A program made the translations under genes and the position numbers. A DNA stretch of 64,000 nucleotides, taken from NCBI RefSeq assembly GCF_017592545.1, contig NZ_JAGFOA010000001.1:843587-907586 (forward strand), given 5' to 3'. Below the pieces are notes generated by a model. That model worked only from the letters and a program-made list of their open reading frames with translations, did no database searches and was not told where the DNA came from. The stretch's first letter is position 1. The number at the start of each line of letters is the position of its first letter. Positions 24,916 to 33,968 of this stretch are shown in pieces. The stretch comes from Microbacterium stercoris (lineage in GTDB: Bacteria; Actinomycetota; Actinomycetes; Actinomycetales; Microbacteriaceae).

Positions 24916-25917
24916 TCAGGCCGCCGACCAGCCGCCGTCCGATGCGAGGATGGCGCCCGAGACGTTGGTCGAGTCGTCCGAGAGCAGCCACGTGATCGAG
25001 GCGGCGAGCTGGTCGGACTGGGCGACGCCCGGCAGGATCGCCATCGCGCGCTGGATGCGCTCGGCACCCAGCGACGAGGCGAAGTTCGCGCCGATGTTCG
25101 TGGCCACGCCGCCGGGGCACACGGCGTTCACGCGGATGCCCGAGCCGGTGTACATAAACGCCGCCGACTTGGTGAGGCCGACCACGGCGTGCTTAGACGC
25201 GGTGTAGGCCGCGCCCGCCGCGGAACCTCGCAGGCCCGCCTCGGAGGCGACGTTCACGATCTGGCCGGAGTTCGCGGCCTGCATGGCGGGGATGACCGCG
25301 CGCATGAGCTTCATCGTGCCGGTCACGTTGACCTTGAACACCCGATCCCAGACGGCGTCGGTGACCTCGCCGACCGGCGTCATGTCGTCCATGATGCCCG
25401 CGACGTTGGCGAGGCCGTCGATCTTCTCGCCGGCCGCCTCGATGATCGCGGCGACGCCGGCGTCGTCCGAGATGTCGGCGACGATGACGGTGATGTCGGC
25501 GCCGGCGTGCTCGGCCTTGAACTCGTCGAGGCGCTCCTGGCTGATGTCCACGCCGATGACGCGTCCGCCCTCGCGCGCGACGCGCGAGGCGGTGGCGCGA
25601 CCGATGCCCGATCCGGCGCCGGTGACGATGATCGTCTTGCCCGCGAAACGGCCGTCCGTGACCTTCTCGACGAACGCGGCGGGCGAGGGGGCGGAGGGGC
25701 GCTCGGCGGGGGAGTCGGCGTCGCCTCCCACGGCGGCGACGAGCGAGCTCGCCATCTCGTCGGTGAACTGGCCCTGGCTCATGCCGACGAGCTGGCCGAG
25801 GGTGAGGGCCTTGGCCTGCTCCATCTGCGATACGTCGCCGAGAAGGCCCTCGAGGGCCGCGCGGCCGGCGGGGTCTGCCAGCCAGTCGCCGATCGTGGAG
25901 TTCTTGCTGAGTGCCAT
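24916..25917 (-). CDS. Short-chain dehydrogenase with N-terminal extension
   Basis: This 333-residue protein contains a classical SDR domain from about residue 90. It shows the cofactor motif TGAGSGIG, the NVAGIMD segment (NAG-like), a catalytic Ser in IVNVASEAG and the active-site YTASKHAV. The first 85 residues are not part of the SDR fold. They are acidic and helical and contain ALTLGQLVGMSQGQFTDEMASSLV, a small domain of unknown role. The ATG has AAAGGAA eight bases upstream. A TetR-family gene lies divergently with a 14-bp inverted repeat between them, so TetR control is likely. The substrate is unknown. Confidence 0.88.
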   Translation of the reverse strand: MALSKNSTIGDWLADPAGRAALEGLLGDVSQMEQAKALTLGQLVGMSQGQFTDEMASSLVAAVGGDADSPAERPSAPSPAAFVEKVTDGRFAGKTIIVTGAGSGIGRATASRVAREGGRVIGVDISQERLDEFKAEHAGADITVIVADISDDAGVAAIIEAAGEKIDGLANVAGIMDDMTPVGEVTDAVWDRVFKVNVTGTMKLMRAVIPAMQAANSGQIVNVASEAGLRGSAAGAAYTASKHAVVGLTKSAAFMYTGSGIRVNAVCPGGVATNIGANFASSLGAERIQRAMAILPGVAQSDQLAASITWLLSDDSTNVSGAILASDGGWSAA

Positions 25918-25937
25918 GAAGGTTCCTTTCCCCCGGT

Positions 25938-25969
25938 GTATCTACCGGACATCAGTGTCCGGTAGATAC
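25938..25969. promoter_or_regulatory. TetR operator between SDR and tetR-type genes
   Basis: GTATCTACCGGACA (25938-25951) and its exact complement (25956-25969) are separated by TCAG. The palindrome lies 20 bases before the SDR start and nine bases before the TetR start. It is therefore well placed for repression of both genes. Confidence 0.8.
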
Positions 25970-25978
25970 GCTACGCCG

Positions 25979-26560
25979 ATGAGCACGTCACGTCCACGAC
26001 CGGATGCCGCAACTCGTTCGACGTCGAACCGCGGTCCCGCCGCGGCTGACGAGAACCGTCGCGCGCTCATCGCCGCCGCCCGGGAGATCTACTCCGAGGA
26101 CGGCCCGGATGCACCCTTCAATGCCGTGGCCAAGCGCGCCGGCGTGGGTCAGGGCACGCTCTATCGCCACTTCCCCGACCGTCTCGCGCTCGCCGCGGCC
26201 GTGTTCGACGAGAACATCGCCGAGCTCGAGGACGCGATGCGCGAGGGAGGCACGATCGCCGTCCTGTTCGAGCGGGTGATCGACCAGGCGAGTGTCTCCA
26301 CCGCGTTTATCCGGCTGCTCAGCGAGCAGCAGAACGACCAGCGCGCCCGAGACATCGCCGCGCGATTCGAGGCGCTGCTCGACCGCCTGCGTCAAGAGGA
26401 TCAGGCGGCGGGTCGCATCGGCATCCACGTGGAGCAGCTCGACGTGGAGATCGCCGTCAGCATGCTCGCGCACGAGCTCGCCTTCACCCCGCCCGAGCGC
26501 AAGCCCGTCGTCGCGGATCGGGCGCGCCGCCTCTTCGCGCTCGCCTTCGCGCCCCGCTGA
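25979..26560 (+). CDS. TetR family transcriptional regulator
   Basis: This 193-residue repressor has an N-terminal TetR DNA-binding domain (RRALIAAAREIYSEDG and AVAKRAGVGQGTLYRHFPDRLAL, residues about 27-72). A C-terminal ligand-binding domain follows that resembles the SbtR-like group. About 25 flexible residues precede the helix-turn-helix. The ATG comes directly behind the operator palindrome, so the message is probably leaderless or nearly so. It is divergent from the SDR gene, which is its most likely target. Confidence 0.9.
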   Translation: MSTSRPRPDAATRSTSNRGPAAADENRRALIAAAREIYSEDGPDAPFNAVAKRAGVGQGTLYRHFPDRLALAAAVFDENIAELEDAMREGGTIAVLFERVIDQASVSTAFIRLLSEQQNDQRARDIAARFEALLDRLRQEDQAAGRIGIHVEQLDVEIAVSMLAHELAFTPPERKPVVADRARRLFALAFAPR

Positions 26561-26567
26561 CGACAGG

Positions 26568-27713
26568 ATGGGGAGCATGCTCTGGAACCGCCGCCGCACC
26601 CCCGCCGTCGTTGTGCAGGCCCCCGCTCCGCGTCCTCGCACGCACTGGACCGACGGGCTCGGCACCTTCGCGACCCGGTCGATCCAGATCATCGCGATCG
26701 TGCTGCTCGCGGCCGGCACCATCTGGGGCCTGCGCATCCTCAGCGTCGTCGTCATCCCCGTGCTGCTGGCCCTGATCCTCGCTTCCGCCTTCGAGCCCCT
26801 GATGCGCGCGCTGCGCGCCCGCCGCATCGGCCCGATGCCCTCGACGCTGATCGTGCTGGCGCTGATCCTGGCGGCCCTCGGCGCGATCAGCTGGATGATC
26901 ACCGCGGCCGTGCGCTCGCAGTGGGACGATCTCTCCACCCAGGCGCTCGAGGGCATCGACCAGGTGCTTGCGTGGGCGCGCGACCTGCCGTTCCAGATCG
27001 ATGACGCGCAGATCCAGGAATGGATCGACCAGGTCGTCGACTTCCTGACCAGCGCCCAGTTCGGAACCGGCGCGCTCGCCGGGGTGGGCGTGGTCGTCGA
27101 CTTCATCACGGGCCTCGTGCTGATGGTCGTCGTGCTGTTCTTCTTCCTGAAGGACGGCGACGTGATCTGGGAGTTCCTCAAGCGCCCGTTCACGGGCGAG
27201 TGGCACGCCCGCGCGCAGCGCGCGGGTCGCGCGACCGTGGCCACGTTCGGCGCCTACATCCGGGGCACGGCGACGGTCGCGGCGGCCGACGCGGTCGGCA
27301 TCTCGATCGGTCTGGCGATCCTGCAGATCCCGCTGTGGCCGGCGCTGGGTGTGCTTGTGTTCGTGCTGTCGTTCATCCCGATCGTCGGCGCGGTTCTCGC
27401 GGGCATCCTCGCCGCGCTCATCGCCCTCGTCACGCACGGCATCGTGCACGCGCTGATCGTGGTCGGCATCGTGGTGCTCGTCAACCAGCTCGAGGGCAAC
27501 TTCCTCCAGCCCGTGCTGATGGGCCGGGCGCTCAAGCTGCACTCGCTCGTCATCCTGATCGCGCTGACCGTCGGCACCCTGCTCGGCGGCATCATCGGCG
27601 CGGTGATCGCCGTGCCGCTCACCGCGGTGGCCTGGAGCATCGTCAAGGTCTGGGACGGACCGGATCTCCCGGCTCGCTGGGCGCGTCGGAAGGACGCCAT
27701 CCCCCGCGCCTGA
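26568..27713 (+). CDS. AI-2E family transporter (TqsA/PerM-like)
   Basis: This 381-residue membrane protein of the AI-2E transporter superfamily has about seven or eight helices. Early ones include VLLAAGTIWGLRILSVVVIPVLLALILAS. The segment PLWPALGVLVFVLSFIPIVGAVLAG in the second half and GNFLQPVLMGRALKLHSLVI carry the family's conserved Pro-Gly and Gln-Pro features. Members export small molecules or act as Na+/H+ antiporters; the substrate cannot be told. Start codons at 26568 and 26577 are both possible and neither has a well-spaced ribosome binding site. It follows the TetR-type gene by seven bases, so they may be co-transcribed. Confidence 0.88.
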   Translation: MGSMLWNRRRTPAVVVQAPAPRPRTHWTDGLGTFATRSIQIIAIVLLAAGTIWGLRILSVVVIPVLLALILASAFEPLMRALRARRIGPMPSTLIVLALILAALGAISWMITAAVRSQWDDLSTQALEGIDQVLAWARDLPFQIDDAQIQEWIDQVVDFLTSAQFGTGALAGVGVVVDFITGLVLMVVVLFFFLKDGDVIWEFLKRPFTGEWHARAQRAGRATVATFGAYIRGTATVAAADAVGISIGLAILQIPLWPALGVLVFVLSFIPIVGAVLAGILAALIALVTHGIVHALIVVGIVVLVNQLEGNFLQPVLMGRALKLHSLVILIALTVGTLLGGIIGAVIAVPLTAVAWSIVKVWDGPDLPARWARRKDAIPRA

Positions 27714-27794
27714 CCGCCCGCCCGGCGGGAGGCAAGGCCCGCGCACGGCGTCAACCCCCTTTTCCCGGGCGGGCGGATCCGGTCGCATGGGGGC

Positions 27795-28769
27795 ATGACA
27801 GCGTTCGGCTATCACTGCTCGCACGAGCAGATCTCGCCCTCGCGCCTGCTGCGGCATGCGCTCCACGCGCAGGACGCCGGGTTCGACGCGGCGATGTGCT
27901 CCGACCACCTCGCCCCCTGGCTCCCCGAGCAGGGGCACAGCGGCTATGCCTTCGCGTGGCTGGGGGCCGCGCTCCAGGCGACCGATCTGCCCTTCGGCAT
28001 GGTCACCGCCCCGGGGCAGCGCACCCATCCGGTGACGACGGCGCAGGCGCTCGCGACCCTCGCCGAGATGGCGCCCGGCCGGTTCTGGGCCGCCCTCGGC
28101 TCGGGCGAGGCCCTCAACGAGCACATCACCGGAGACCCGTGGCCGGATCACGCCACCCGCCGAGCGCGGCTGCGCGAGTGCGTCGAGGTGATCCGGGCGC
28201 TGCTGGCAGGCGAGGAGGTGTCGCACAACGGTCTCGTCACCGTCGACCGCGCGCGCATCTGGTCGCTTCCCGCCGAGGCGCCCGCGCTGATCGCCGCCGC
28301 CGTGTCGCCCGAGTCGGCCGCCGAGCATGCCGCCTGGGCGGATGGCCTCATCACCGTCGGATGCGACCCGCGGGCGGCTGCGAAGGTGCTCGAGGCGTAC
28401 CGCGAGGCCGGGGGCCGGGGGCCCGCCCGCCTGCAGGTGCACCTCGCGTTCGCACCCACCGATGCCGAGGCTCTCGCGATGACCCGCAGGCACTGGCGCA
28501 ACGCCGCGGTCACCGCGCCCGACTGCTGGGACATCGACACCCCCGAGGCCCTCGCGCGCCGCGCGGAGGGCGTGACCGACGAGCAGCTCGAGGCGGGCGT
28601 GATCGTGTCGTCGGATGCGTCGATCCACCGCGACCGCCTCGCCGAGCTCGCCGACGTCGGCTTCGACGCGCTGATGCTGCACCAGGTCGGCGCCGACGAG
28701 TCCGACCAGGCGGCGTTCATCGACGTCTTCGGCGAGCGGGTGCTGCCCGAGCTGCGAGGTGCCGAGTGA
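27795..28769 (+). CDS. LLM-class flavin oxidoreductase (TIGR03885-like)
   Basis: This 324-residue luciferase-like monooxygenase-fold protein resembles F420-dependent glucose-6-phosphate dehydrogenases (FGYHCSHEQ, GFDAAMCSDHLAPW, GSGEALNEHI). From memory, a subgroup (TIGR03885) is described as probably using flavin rather than F420 and as adjacent to an alpha-amylase-type gene, which is exactly the case here. The stop codon overlaps the GTG of the GH13 gene (GTGA), so the two products are made together. The reaction is unknown; a sugar or sugar-derived substrate is likely. Confidence 0.8.
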   Translation: MTAFGYHCSHEQISPSRLLRHALHAQDAGFDAAMCSDHLAPWLPEQGHSGYAFAWLGAALQATDLPFGMVTAPGQRTHPVTTAQALATLAEMAPGRFWAALGSGEALNEHITGDPWPDHATRRARLRECVEVIRALLAGEEVSHNGLVTVDRARIWSLPAEAPALIAAAVSPESAAEHAAWADGLITVGCDPRAAAKVLEAYREAGGRGPARLQVHLAFAPTDAEALAMTRRHWRNAAVTAPDCWDIDTPEALARRAEGVTDEQLEAGVIVSSDASIHRDRLAELADVGFDALMLHQVGADESDQAAFIDVFGERVLPELRGAE

Positions 28770-30514
28770 CGCGCTTCCGCATCTCGCCCGACCAGATGCT
28801 CGCGGGGGCGGCGCGCGCGCCCATCCCGATCGACGCCGCCGACCTGTGGTGGCGCCACGCGGTCTTCTACTGCCTCGACATCGAGACCTTCCAGGATTCC
28901 GACGGCGACGGCATCGGCGACATCCCGGGCCTCATCTCGCGGCTGCCGTACCTCGCCGACCTCGGCGTGACCTGCCTGTGGCTGATGCCCTTCTTCCCCA
29001 CGGCCGACCGTGACGACGGCTATGACATCACCGACTTCTTCGCGGTGGATCCGCGGTTCGGCACGCTCGGCGACATGGTCGAGCTCATCCGCGTCGCGCG
29101 GGGGCACGGCATCCGGATCATCATCGACTTCGTCATGAACCACACGTCCGAGCGCCATCCCTGGTTCCAGCAGTCGCGCCGGTCGACCGACGACCCGAAG
29201 CGCGACTGGTACGTGTGGCGCGACGAGCCGCCGAAGAATCCGGATCCGCCCGTCTTCCCCGGCGAGCAGGAGTCGACCTGGACCCGCGACCCCAAGACGG
29301 GCCAGTACTACCTGCATCACTTCCTCGAGACCCAGCCCGACCTCAACGTCGCGCTGCCCGAGGTGCGCCGGGAGATCGACAAGAACCTCGGCCTGTGGCT
29401 CGAGCTCGGCATCTCGGGCTTCCGCATCGACGCCGTGCCGTTCCTGTTCGCGAGCGGCGACGGCGACTCGGGCGCGCGCGGATCCAACGCGGGCGGCACG
29501 GGCGCCGACGGCACCGAGGGCCATCCGTACTCCGGATCGGATCATCTCGCCCGCATCCGCGGCTTCGTCTCGCGTCGCAGTGCGGAGGCGTTCCTGCTGG
29601 GCGAGGTGAACCTCCCCTATGACCAGCAGACCGCGTGGTTCGGCCAGGCGCGCGACGGTCTGCAACTGCAGTTCGACTTCCCGGCCATGCAGCAGCTGTA
29701 CCTCTCGCTCGCGCGCGGGGACGCCCGTCCGCTCGCCGAGATGCTCACGCAGCGGCCCGAGGTCGACACCGCGCAGCAGTGGGCCAACTTCGTGCGCAAC
29801 CACGACGAGCTCACCCTCGATCAGCTGCCCCCGAAGGAGCGCGACGAGGTGTTCCGGGCCTTCGCCCCGGATGAGGGCATGCGCCTGTACGACCGGGGCA
29901 TCCGGCGGCGCCTTCCGTCGATGCTCGGCGACGAGCGCGCCGTGCGCATGGTCTACGCCCTCACGTTCGCGCTGCCGGGCGCGCCGATCCTCTTCTACGG
30001 CGAGGAGATCGGGATGGGCGAGAACCTCGATGAGAAGGGCCGGCTCGCCGTGCGCACCCCGATGCAGTGGACCCGCACGGGCGGGTTCTCGACGGCGCGT
30101 CGGTCGCGGTGGCGGCGTCGCCCGCCCGAGGGTGACTACGCGCCCGAGCGGGTGAACGTCGAGGATCAGCTCGCCGACCCGGGATCGCTGCTCGCCCACA
30201 TCCGCGAGGTGATCGGCCTGTATCGCTCGACGCCCGAGCAGTCCTGGGCGGCGCTCGAGGTGCTGCAGGGCGGGCCGTCCGAGGTGCTGGGGCACATCTG
30301 CCGCGGCGAGGACTGGGCGATGCTCGCGCTGCACAGCTTCTCGGACGAGGGCACGTCGATCCGCGTGACCGTGAACGCCGAGGACGCCGTGCTCACCGAC
30401 CGCGTCACGGGCGAGGTGATCGACGCCGCATCGCCGTTCTCGATCGACCTGGAGCCCTACGGCTGGCGCTGGTTCCTGCTGCACCCCGCCGACGCCACGG
30501 TGCGCATCCGCTGA
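28766..30514 (+). CDS. GH13 enzyme, trehalose synthase-like
   Basis: This 582-residue GH13 protein resembles trehalose synthase, which interconverts maltose and trehalose (WWRHAVFYCLDIETFQDSDGDGIGD, DGYDITDFFAVDPRFGT). The catalytic nucleophile is D222 in GFRIDAVPF, the acid/base E280 in LLGEVNL, and the stabilising Asp D347 in NHDELTL. The glycine-rich stretch near residue 240 is an unusual loop. The C-terminal beta domain is short and no maltokinase is fused. GTG start overlaps the LLM gene. A hydrolase or other transferase activity cannot be excluded because the group is divergent from canonical TreS. Confidence 0.82.
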   Translation: MTRFRISPDQMLAGAARAPIPIDAADLWWRHAVFYCLDIETFQDSDGDGIGDIPGLISRLPYLADLGVTCLWLMPFFPTADRDDGYDITDFFAVDPRFGTLGDMVELIRVARGHGIRIIIDFVMNHTSERHPWFQQSRRSTDDPKRDWYVWRDEPPKNPDPPVFPGEQESTWTRDPKTGQYYLHHFLETQPDLNVALPEVRREIDKNLGLWLELGISGFRIDAVPFLFASGDGDSGARGSNAGGTGADGTEGHPYSGSDHLARIRGFVSRRSAEAFLLGEVNLPYDQQTAWFGQARDGLQLQFDFPAMQQLYLSLARGDARPLAEMLTQRPEVDTAQQWANFVRNHDELTLDQLPPKERDEVFRAFAPDEGMRLYDRGIRRRLPSMLGDERAVRMVYALTFALPGAPILFYGEEIGMGENLDEKGRLAVRTPMQWTRTGGFSTARRSRWRRRPPEGDYAPERVNVEDQLADPGSLLAHIREVIGLYRSTPEQSWAALEVLQGGPSEVLGHICRGEDWAMLALHSFSDEGTSIRVTVNAEDAVLTDRVTGEVIDAASPFSIDLEPYGWRWFLLHPADATVRIR

Positions 30515-30545
30515 TCCGCCCCCGTCGAGCCCCGCGCCTGCGCCT

Positions 30546-30578
30546 CGTTCGTCGAGCGAGCGCAGCGAGTCGAGACGC
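30546..30578. repeat. Single CGAGCGAGCG intergenic repeat
   Basis: One full copy of the CGAGCGAGCGNAGCGAGTCG repeat lies in the 80-bp gap between the convergent GH13 and LysR genes. It may serve as a shared transcription barrier. Confidence 0.85.
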
Positions 30579-30597
30579 CCGCGCCCGCCCCGCCCGC

Positions 30598-31515
30598 TCA
30601 GCCCGCCGAGACGATGGCCGTGAGCTCCTCGAGGTAGCGCTGGGCCTGGGCGCTCGGCTGCACGCCCGTGGGCGCGATCCAGCCGACCTCGATGGCCTCA
30701 TCCACCTCCAGCGGCACGGCGACGATCTCGCTGTGGTCGAGCTGCGCGCTGAGCACACCCGTCGAGATCGTGTATCCGTTCAGCCCGACCATGAGGTTGA
30801 AGATCGTGGCGCGGTCGGAGACCCGGATCGCCTTCGGCACGATCTCGGTGCTCAGGATCTCCTCCGCGAACGCGAACGAATTGTGCTCGCCCTGGTCGAA
30901 CGACAGGCGAGGGTAGGGCGTGAGGTCGTCGAGGCGCACCTTGCGCTTGCGGGAGAGCGGGTTGCCGCGCGCGACGAACACGTGGGGCGCGGCGGTGAAC
31001 AGCGGCGTGAAGGTGAGCCCGCGGTCGTGGAACAGCCGCTCGAGCACCGACCGGTTGAAGCCGTTGCGATACAGGATGCCGAGATCGCTGCGCAGTGTCG
31101 CGACGTCCTCGATGATGTCGTGGGTGCGCGTCTCACGCAGCGTGAACTCGTACTCCGAGGCCTCTGACGCCGCCACCATCCGCACGAAGGCCTCGACGGC
31201 GAACGCGTAGTGCTGGGTTGAGATCGCGCACAGCCGGCGCGAAGGCTTGCGGCCCGTGTACCGCTGCTCGAGCAGGTCGGCCTGCTCGACGACGTGGCGC
31301 GCGTATCCCAGGAACTCCACACCGTCCGGCGTCAGCGTCACGCCCTGTGGCGTGCGACGCAGCAGTTCGAGCCCGACGGACTGTTCCAGATCCTTCATGG
31401 CCTTCGACAGGCTCGGCTGGGCGATGTACAGCTCGGTCGCGGCGCGGGTGACGGATCCGGCCTGCGCGACGGCGATGAAGTGCCGCAGGCGCTGCAGGGT
31501 CAGGTTCGGTTCCAC
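30598..31515 (-). CDS. LysR family transcriptional regulator
   Basis: This 305-residue regulator has the LysR helix-turn-helix near the N-terminus (LTLQRLRHFIAVAQAGSVTRAATELYIAQPSLSKAMKDLE). A two-subdomain effector region follows, with LRSDLGILY and GVLSAQLDHSEIVAVPL. It starts with GTG at 31515 just behind CGG; no strong ribosome binding site is seen. The effector is unknown. It is not divergent from an obvious target: the next gene upstream (PhoX type) runs in the same direction beyond a repeat cluster. The target genes are therefore unclear. Confidence 0.9.
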   Translation of the reverse strand: MEPNLTLQRLRHFIAVAQAGSVTRAATELYIAQPSLSKAMKDLEQSVGLELLRRTPQGVTLTPDGVEFLGYARHVVEQADLLEQRYTGRKPSRRLCAISTQHYAFAVEAFVRMVAASEASEYEFTLRETRTHDIIEDVATLRSDLGILYRNGFNRSVLERLFHDRGLTFTPLFTAAPHVFVARGNPLSRKRKVRLDDLTPYPRLSFDQGEHNSFAFAEEILSTEIVPKAIRVSDRATIFNLMVGLNGYTISTGVLSAQLDHSEIVAVPLEVDEAIEVGWIAPTGVQPSAQAQRYLEELTAIVSAG

Positions 31516-31550
31516 CCGGCCAGTATGTCGCAGCCCCGCGCACACCCCTC

Positions 31551-31722
31551 CGTTCGTCGAGCGAGCGAAGCGAGTCGAGACGCCCAAGCCCGGCGCCCAT
31601 CCCCCTCCGTTCGTCGAGCGAGCGAAGCAAGTCGAGACGCCCAAGCCTCGGCGCGGGGGTTGTGGCCTGCGCCGGGTCTGGGCGTCTCGACTCGGTCGTT
31701 CCTCCCTCGCTCGACGAACGAG
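31551..31722. repeat. Three CGAGCGAGCG repeats, one inverted
   Basis: Two direct copies (from 31551 and about 31608) and one reversed copy (31681-31722) lie between the LysR and PhoX-type genes. The inverted pair could fold into a long hairpin. The second copy has a variant GAAGCAAGTC core. Confidence 0.85.
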
Positions 31723-31742
31723 GGACGAACGAGCGGGGCGGA

Positions 31743-33830
31743 TCAGGCGCGCGTCACCTGCACCACCGACGGGCGAGGGCCGCCCCACTTGCCCTGGCGG
31801 AGGGATCCGGGCTCGATGTAATCGGGGAAGTAGGAGTTCTGCGCGCCCCACGACCCGTCCTCGCCCGGGTGCTGCACGGCCACGAAGACGCTGCCGTCGC
31901 GGTCGTGGATGACCGGGCCGCAGGTCTCGCCGTCGCGCGGCACCGAGAGGAACTGCTGCACCTGGCCGCGCCGCGGTCCCTCCAGGGGCACGCGGAATAG
32001 CCCGTCGCCGTAGCCGATCGTGCCGGGCGCCCCGTCGGTCGAGATCCAGAGGTTGCCCTCGGAGTCGAATGCGAGGTTGTCGGGGCACGAGATCGGTGAC
32101 ACCTGGTCGGCCGGGAAGCCCGCGAAGTACGTCAGCGGGTTCACCGCGGGGTCGCCGGCGAGGATGAGGATGCTCCATCCGAACCGCGTCGAGGTGTGGT
32201 CGCCACGCGCCTCGGTGATCTCCACAACGTGGCCGTCGCGGTTGCTGTTGCGCGGGTTGGCCTCGGTCGCGCCCTCCTTCGCGCCGAGCTTGCCGCGGTC
32301 GGTGTTATTGGTGCACGCGACATAGATGCGCCCCGAGACGGGGTTCGGCTCGACGTCCTCGCAGCGGTCCATCTTCGTGGCGCCGACGGCGTCGGCGGCG
32401 AGGCGGGTGTTCACCAGCACCTGGTCGATCGTGAAGCCCGGCACCTTGCTGACGCCGTTCACGTGCAGCGCCACCCACTCGCCGGTGCCGTCGAAGGCCC
32501 CGTCGGAGGGCAGTGCGCCGGTGCCGAGGATCTCCGACGTCGGCGAGTCGCCCGTGAAGCGCGCCACGTACAGGGATCCCTCGCTCAGCAGCGCCTTGTT
32601 GTGGCGGCGGTCGCGGGCCGAGTTGCCCTTGCGGAACGTGTTCTTCGACACGAACTTGTAGAGGTAGTCGAAGCGCTCGTCGTCGCCCATGTACGCCACG
32701 GCGTGCCCCGAGCGGCTGATGGTGACGTTGGCGCCCTCGTGCTTGAAGCGGCCCATCGCGGTGTGCTTGACGGGCGCCTCGTCGGGCGCCTCCGGATCGA
32801 CCTCGACGATCCAGCCGAAGCGGTTCGGCTCGTTCTCGTAGCCGGGCTGGCGCGCATCGAAGCGCGGGTCGACGGCCTCCCAGCCGTACGACGACGCCTT
32901 CTCGGTCAGGCCGTAGCGCTTGTGGGCGTCGCTCGTGCCGACCGCCCGGAAGTACCCGTTGAAGTTCTCCTCGCCCGAGAGGATCGTGCCCCACGGGGTG
33001 GTGCCGCCGGCGCAGTTGCCGAACGTGCCCACCGGATGCGTGCCCGACGGATCCGCGACCGTCTTGAGCAGGTCGGATCCGGCCGCGGGGCCGTCGAAGA
33101 CGAAGGTGGTGTCGGCCGTGATGCGGCGGTTGCGCCGCGCTCCGACGACGTACGACCACGGCTCGCCCTTGCGGCGACGCTCGAGCTCGACGACGGAGAG
33201 GCCGTGCGCGGCCTTCGACACACGCAGCTGCTCGAGGCGCTCCTCCTCCGACGCCGCGGGCGGGAACATGATGCCGGCGTTCGTGTACTCCTGGTTCGCC
33301 ACGAGAACCGCCTCGCGGCCGTTCGGGGCGACGAGGATGTCGAGGTAGTCGTTGTTGTAGCCGAACTGGCGCGCCTGCTTCTCGGCCGTCTGGGCGTGGG
33401 GATCGAACGCGTCGGCGCGGTCGAAGAGCGGGTCGCCCCAGCGGATGATCGGCGTCCAGCGGAACCCCTGCGGCACGGTCAGGGCGTCGACCGAGGCCGG
33501 CACGGGCGCGATGGGGGTGAACCCGAAGGCGGCGCCCCCGCCGCGACGGGTCGTCGCCGCGGTGGCCGGGGCGCCGCCCGCGACCGCCGAGGTCAGCACG
33601 AGCGCGCTCGCCGCGGCCGCGCCGCCCGCGAGCACCGCGCGCCGGCTCAGCACCGCGTCGGCGATGTCGCGGAAGTATCCGTTCGACGACGTGTTGGGCA
33701 CCGGGTGGAAGCACGCGTTGTCGCACTTGTAGAGACAGGTGACCGGGCTGCGCTTGCCGTGCGTGGCGCCGGTCATCAGCAGCTTCAGCTGCGGGCGGTC
33801 GGATCCGGGGGCGGGGGATGTCAGGGTCAT
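31743..33830 (-). CDS. PhoX family (DUF839) phosphatase, Tat-exported
   Basis: This 695-residue protein belongs to the PhoX/DUF839 family of calcium- and iron-dependent alkaline phosphatases. Its twin-arginine signal LSRRAVLAGGAAAASALVL lies after a 60-residue N-terminal region containing cysteines (CLYKCDNACFHP), as in actinobacterial PhoX homologues. Conserved blocks include FGNCAGGTTPWGTILSGEENFNGYF, FGWIVEVDP, GDDERFDYLYKFVS and SCPDNLAFDSEGNLWISTDG. It would release phosphate outside the cell membrane. The ATG was chosen because the upstream codons run into intergenic sequence. No Pho-box was identified. Confidence 0.9.
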   Translation of the reverse strand: MTLTSPAPGSDRPQLKLLMTGATHGKRSPVTCLYKCDNACFHPVPNTSSNGYFRDIADAVLSRRAVLAGGAAAASALVLTSAVAGGAPATAATTRRGGGAAFGFTPIAPVPASVDALTVPQGFRWTPIIRWGDPLFDRADAFDPHAQTAEKQARQFGYNNDYLDILVAPNGREAVLVANQEYTNAGIMFPPAASEEERLEQLRVSKAAHGLSVVELERRRKGEPWSYVVGARRNRRITADTTFVFDGPAAGSDLLKTVADPSGTHPVGTFGNCAGGTTPWGTILSGEENFNGYFRAVGTSDAHKRYGLTEKASSYGWEAVDPRFDARQPGYENEPNRFGWIVEVDPEAPDEAPVKHTAMGRFKHEGANVTISRSGHAVAYMGDDERFDYLYKFVSKNTFRKGNSARDRRHNKALLSEGSLYVARFTGDSPTSEILGTGALPSDGAFDGTGEWVALHVNGVSKVPGFTIDQVLVNTRLAADAVGATKMDRCEDVEPNPVSGRIYVACTNNTDRGKLGAKEGATEANPRNSNRDGHVVEITEARGDHTSTRFGWSILILAGDPAVNPLTYFAGFPADQVSPISCPDNLAFDSEGNLWISTDGAPGTIGYGDGLFRVPLEGPRRGQVQQFLSVPRDGETCGPVIHDRDGSVFVAVQHPGEDGSWGAQNSYFPDYIEPGSLRQGKWGGPRPSVVQVTRA

Positions 33831-33892
33831 GCGCCTCAGCGTCCTCCGGCCGTCTGAGGGGCGCGCGACGTGACGGTGAACGCGGGGTGAAC

Positions 33893-33938
33893 GACGGAGG
33901 GGCCGCATGGGGAGGTGTCCCCATCCGGCCCCTCCGTC
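33893..33938 (-). terminator. Terminator of the phosphoglucomutase gene
   Basis: A stem of 12 plus 7 base pairs (GACGGAGGGGCC at 33893-33904 with 33927-33938, then ATGGGGA with TCCCCAT) has a GGTG loop. It lies 30 bases after the phosphoglucomutase stop. Confidence 0.75.
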
Positions 33939-33968
33939 ACCGCGTGACGCGTGGGCAGCGCGGCCGGA

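Noticed and set aside
27020..28765. Long open frame continuous with the GH13 gene on its upstream side
   Set aside because: It runs through the AI-2E and LLM genes in another frame. The GTG at 28766 gives the normal GH13 start and overlaps the LLM stop.
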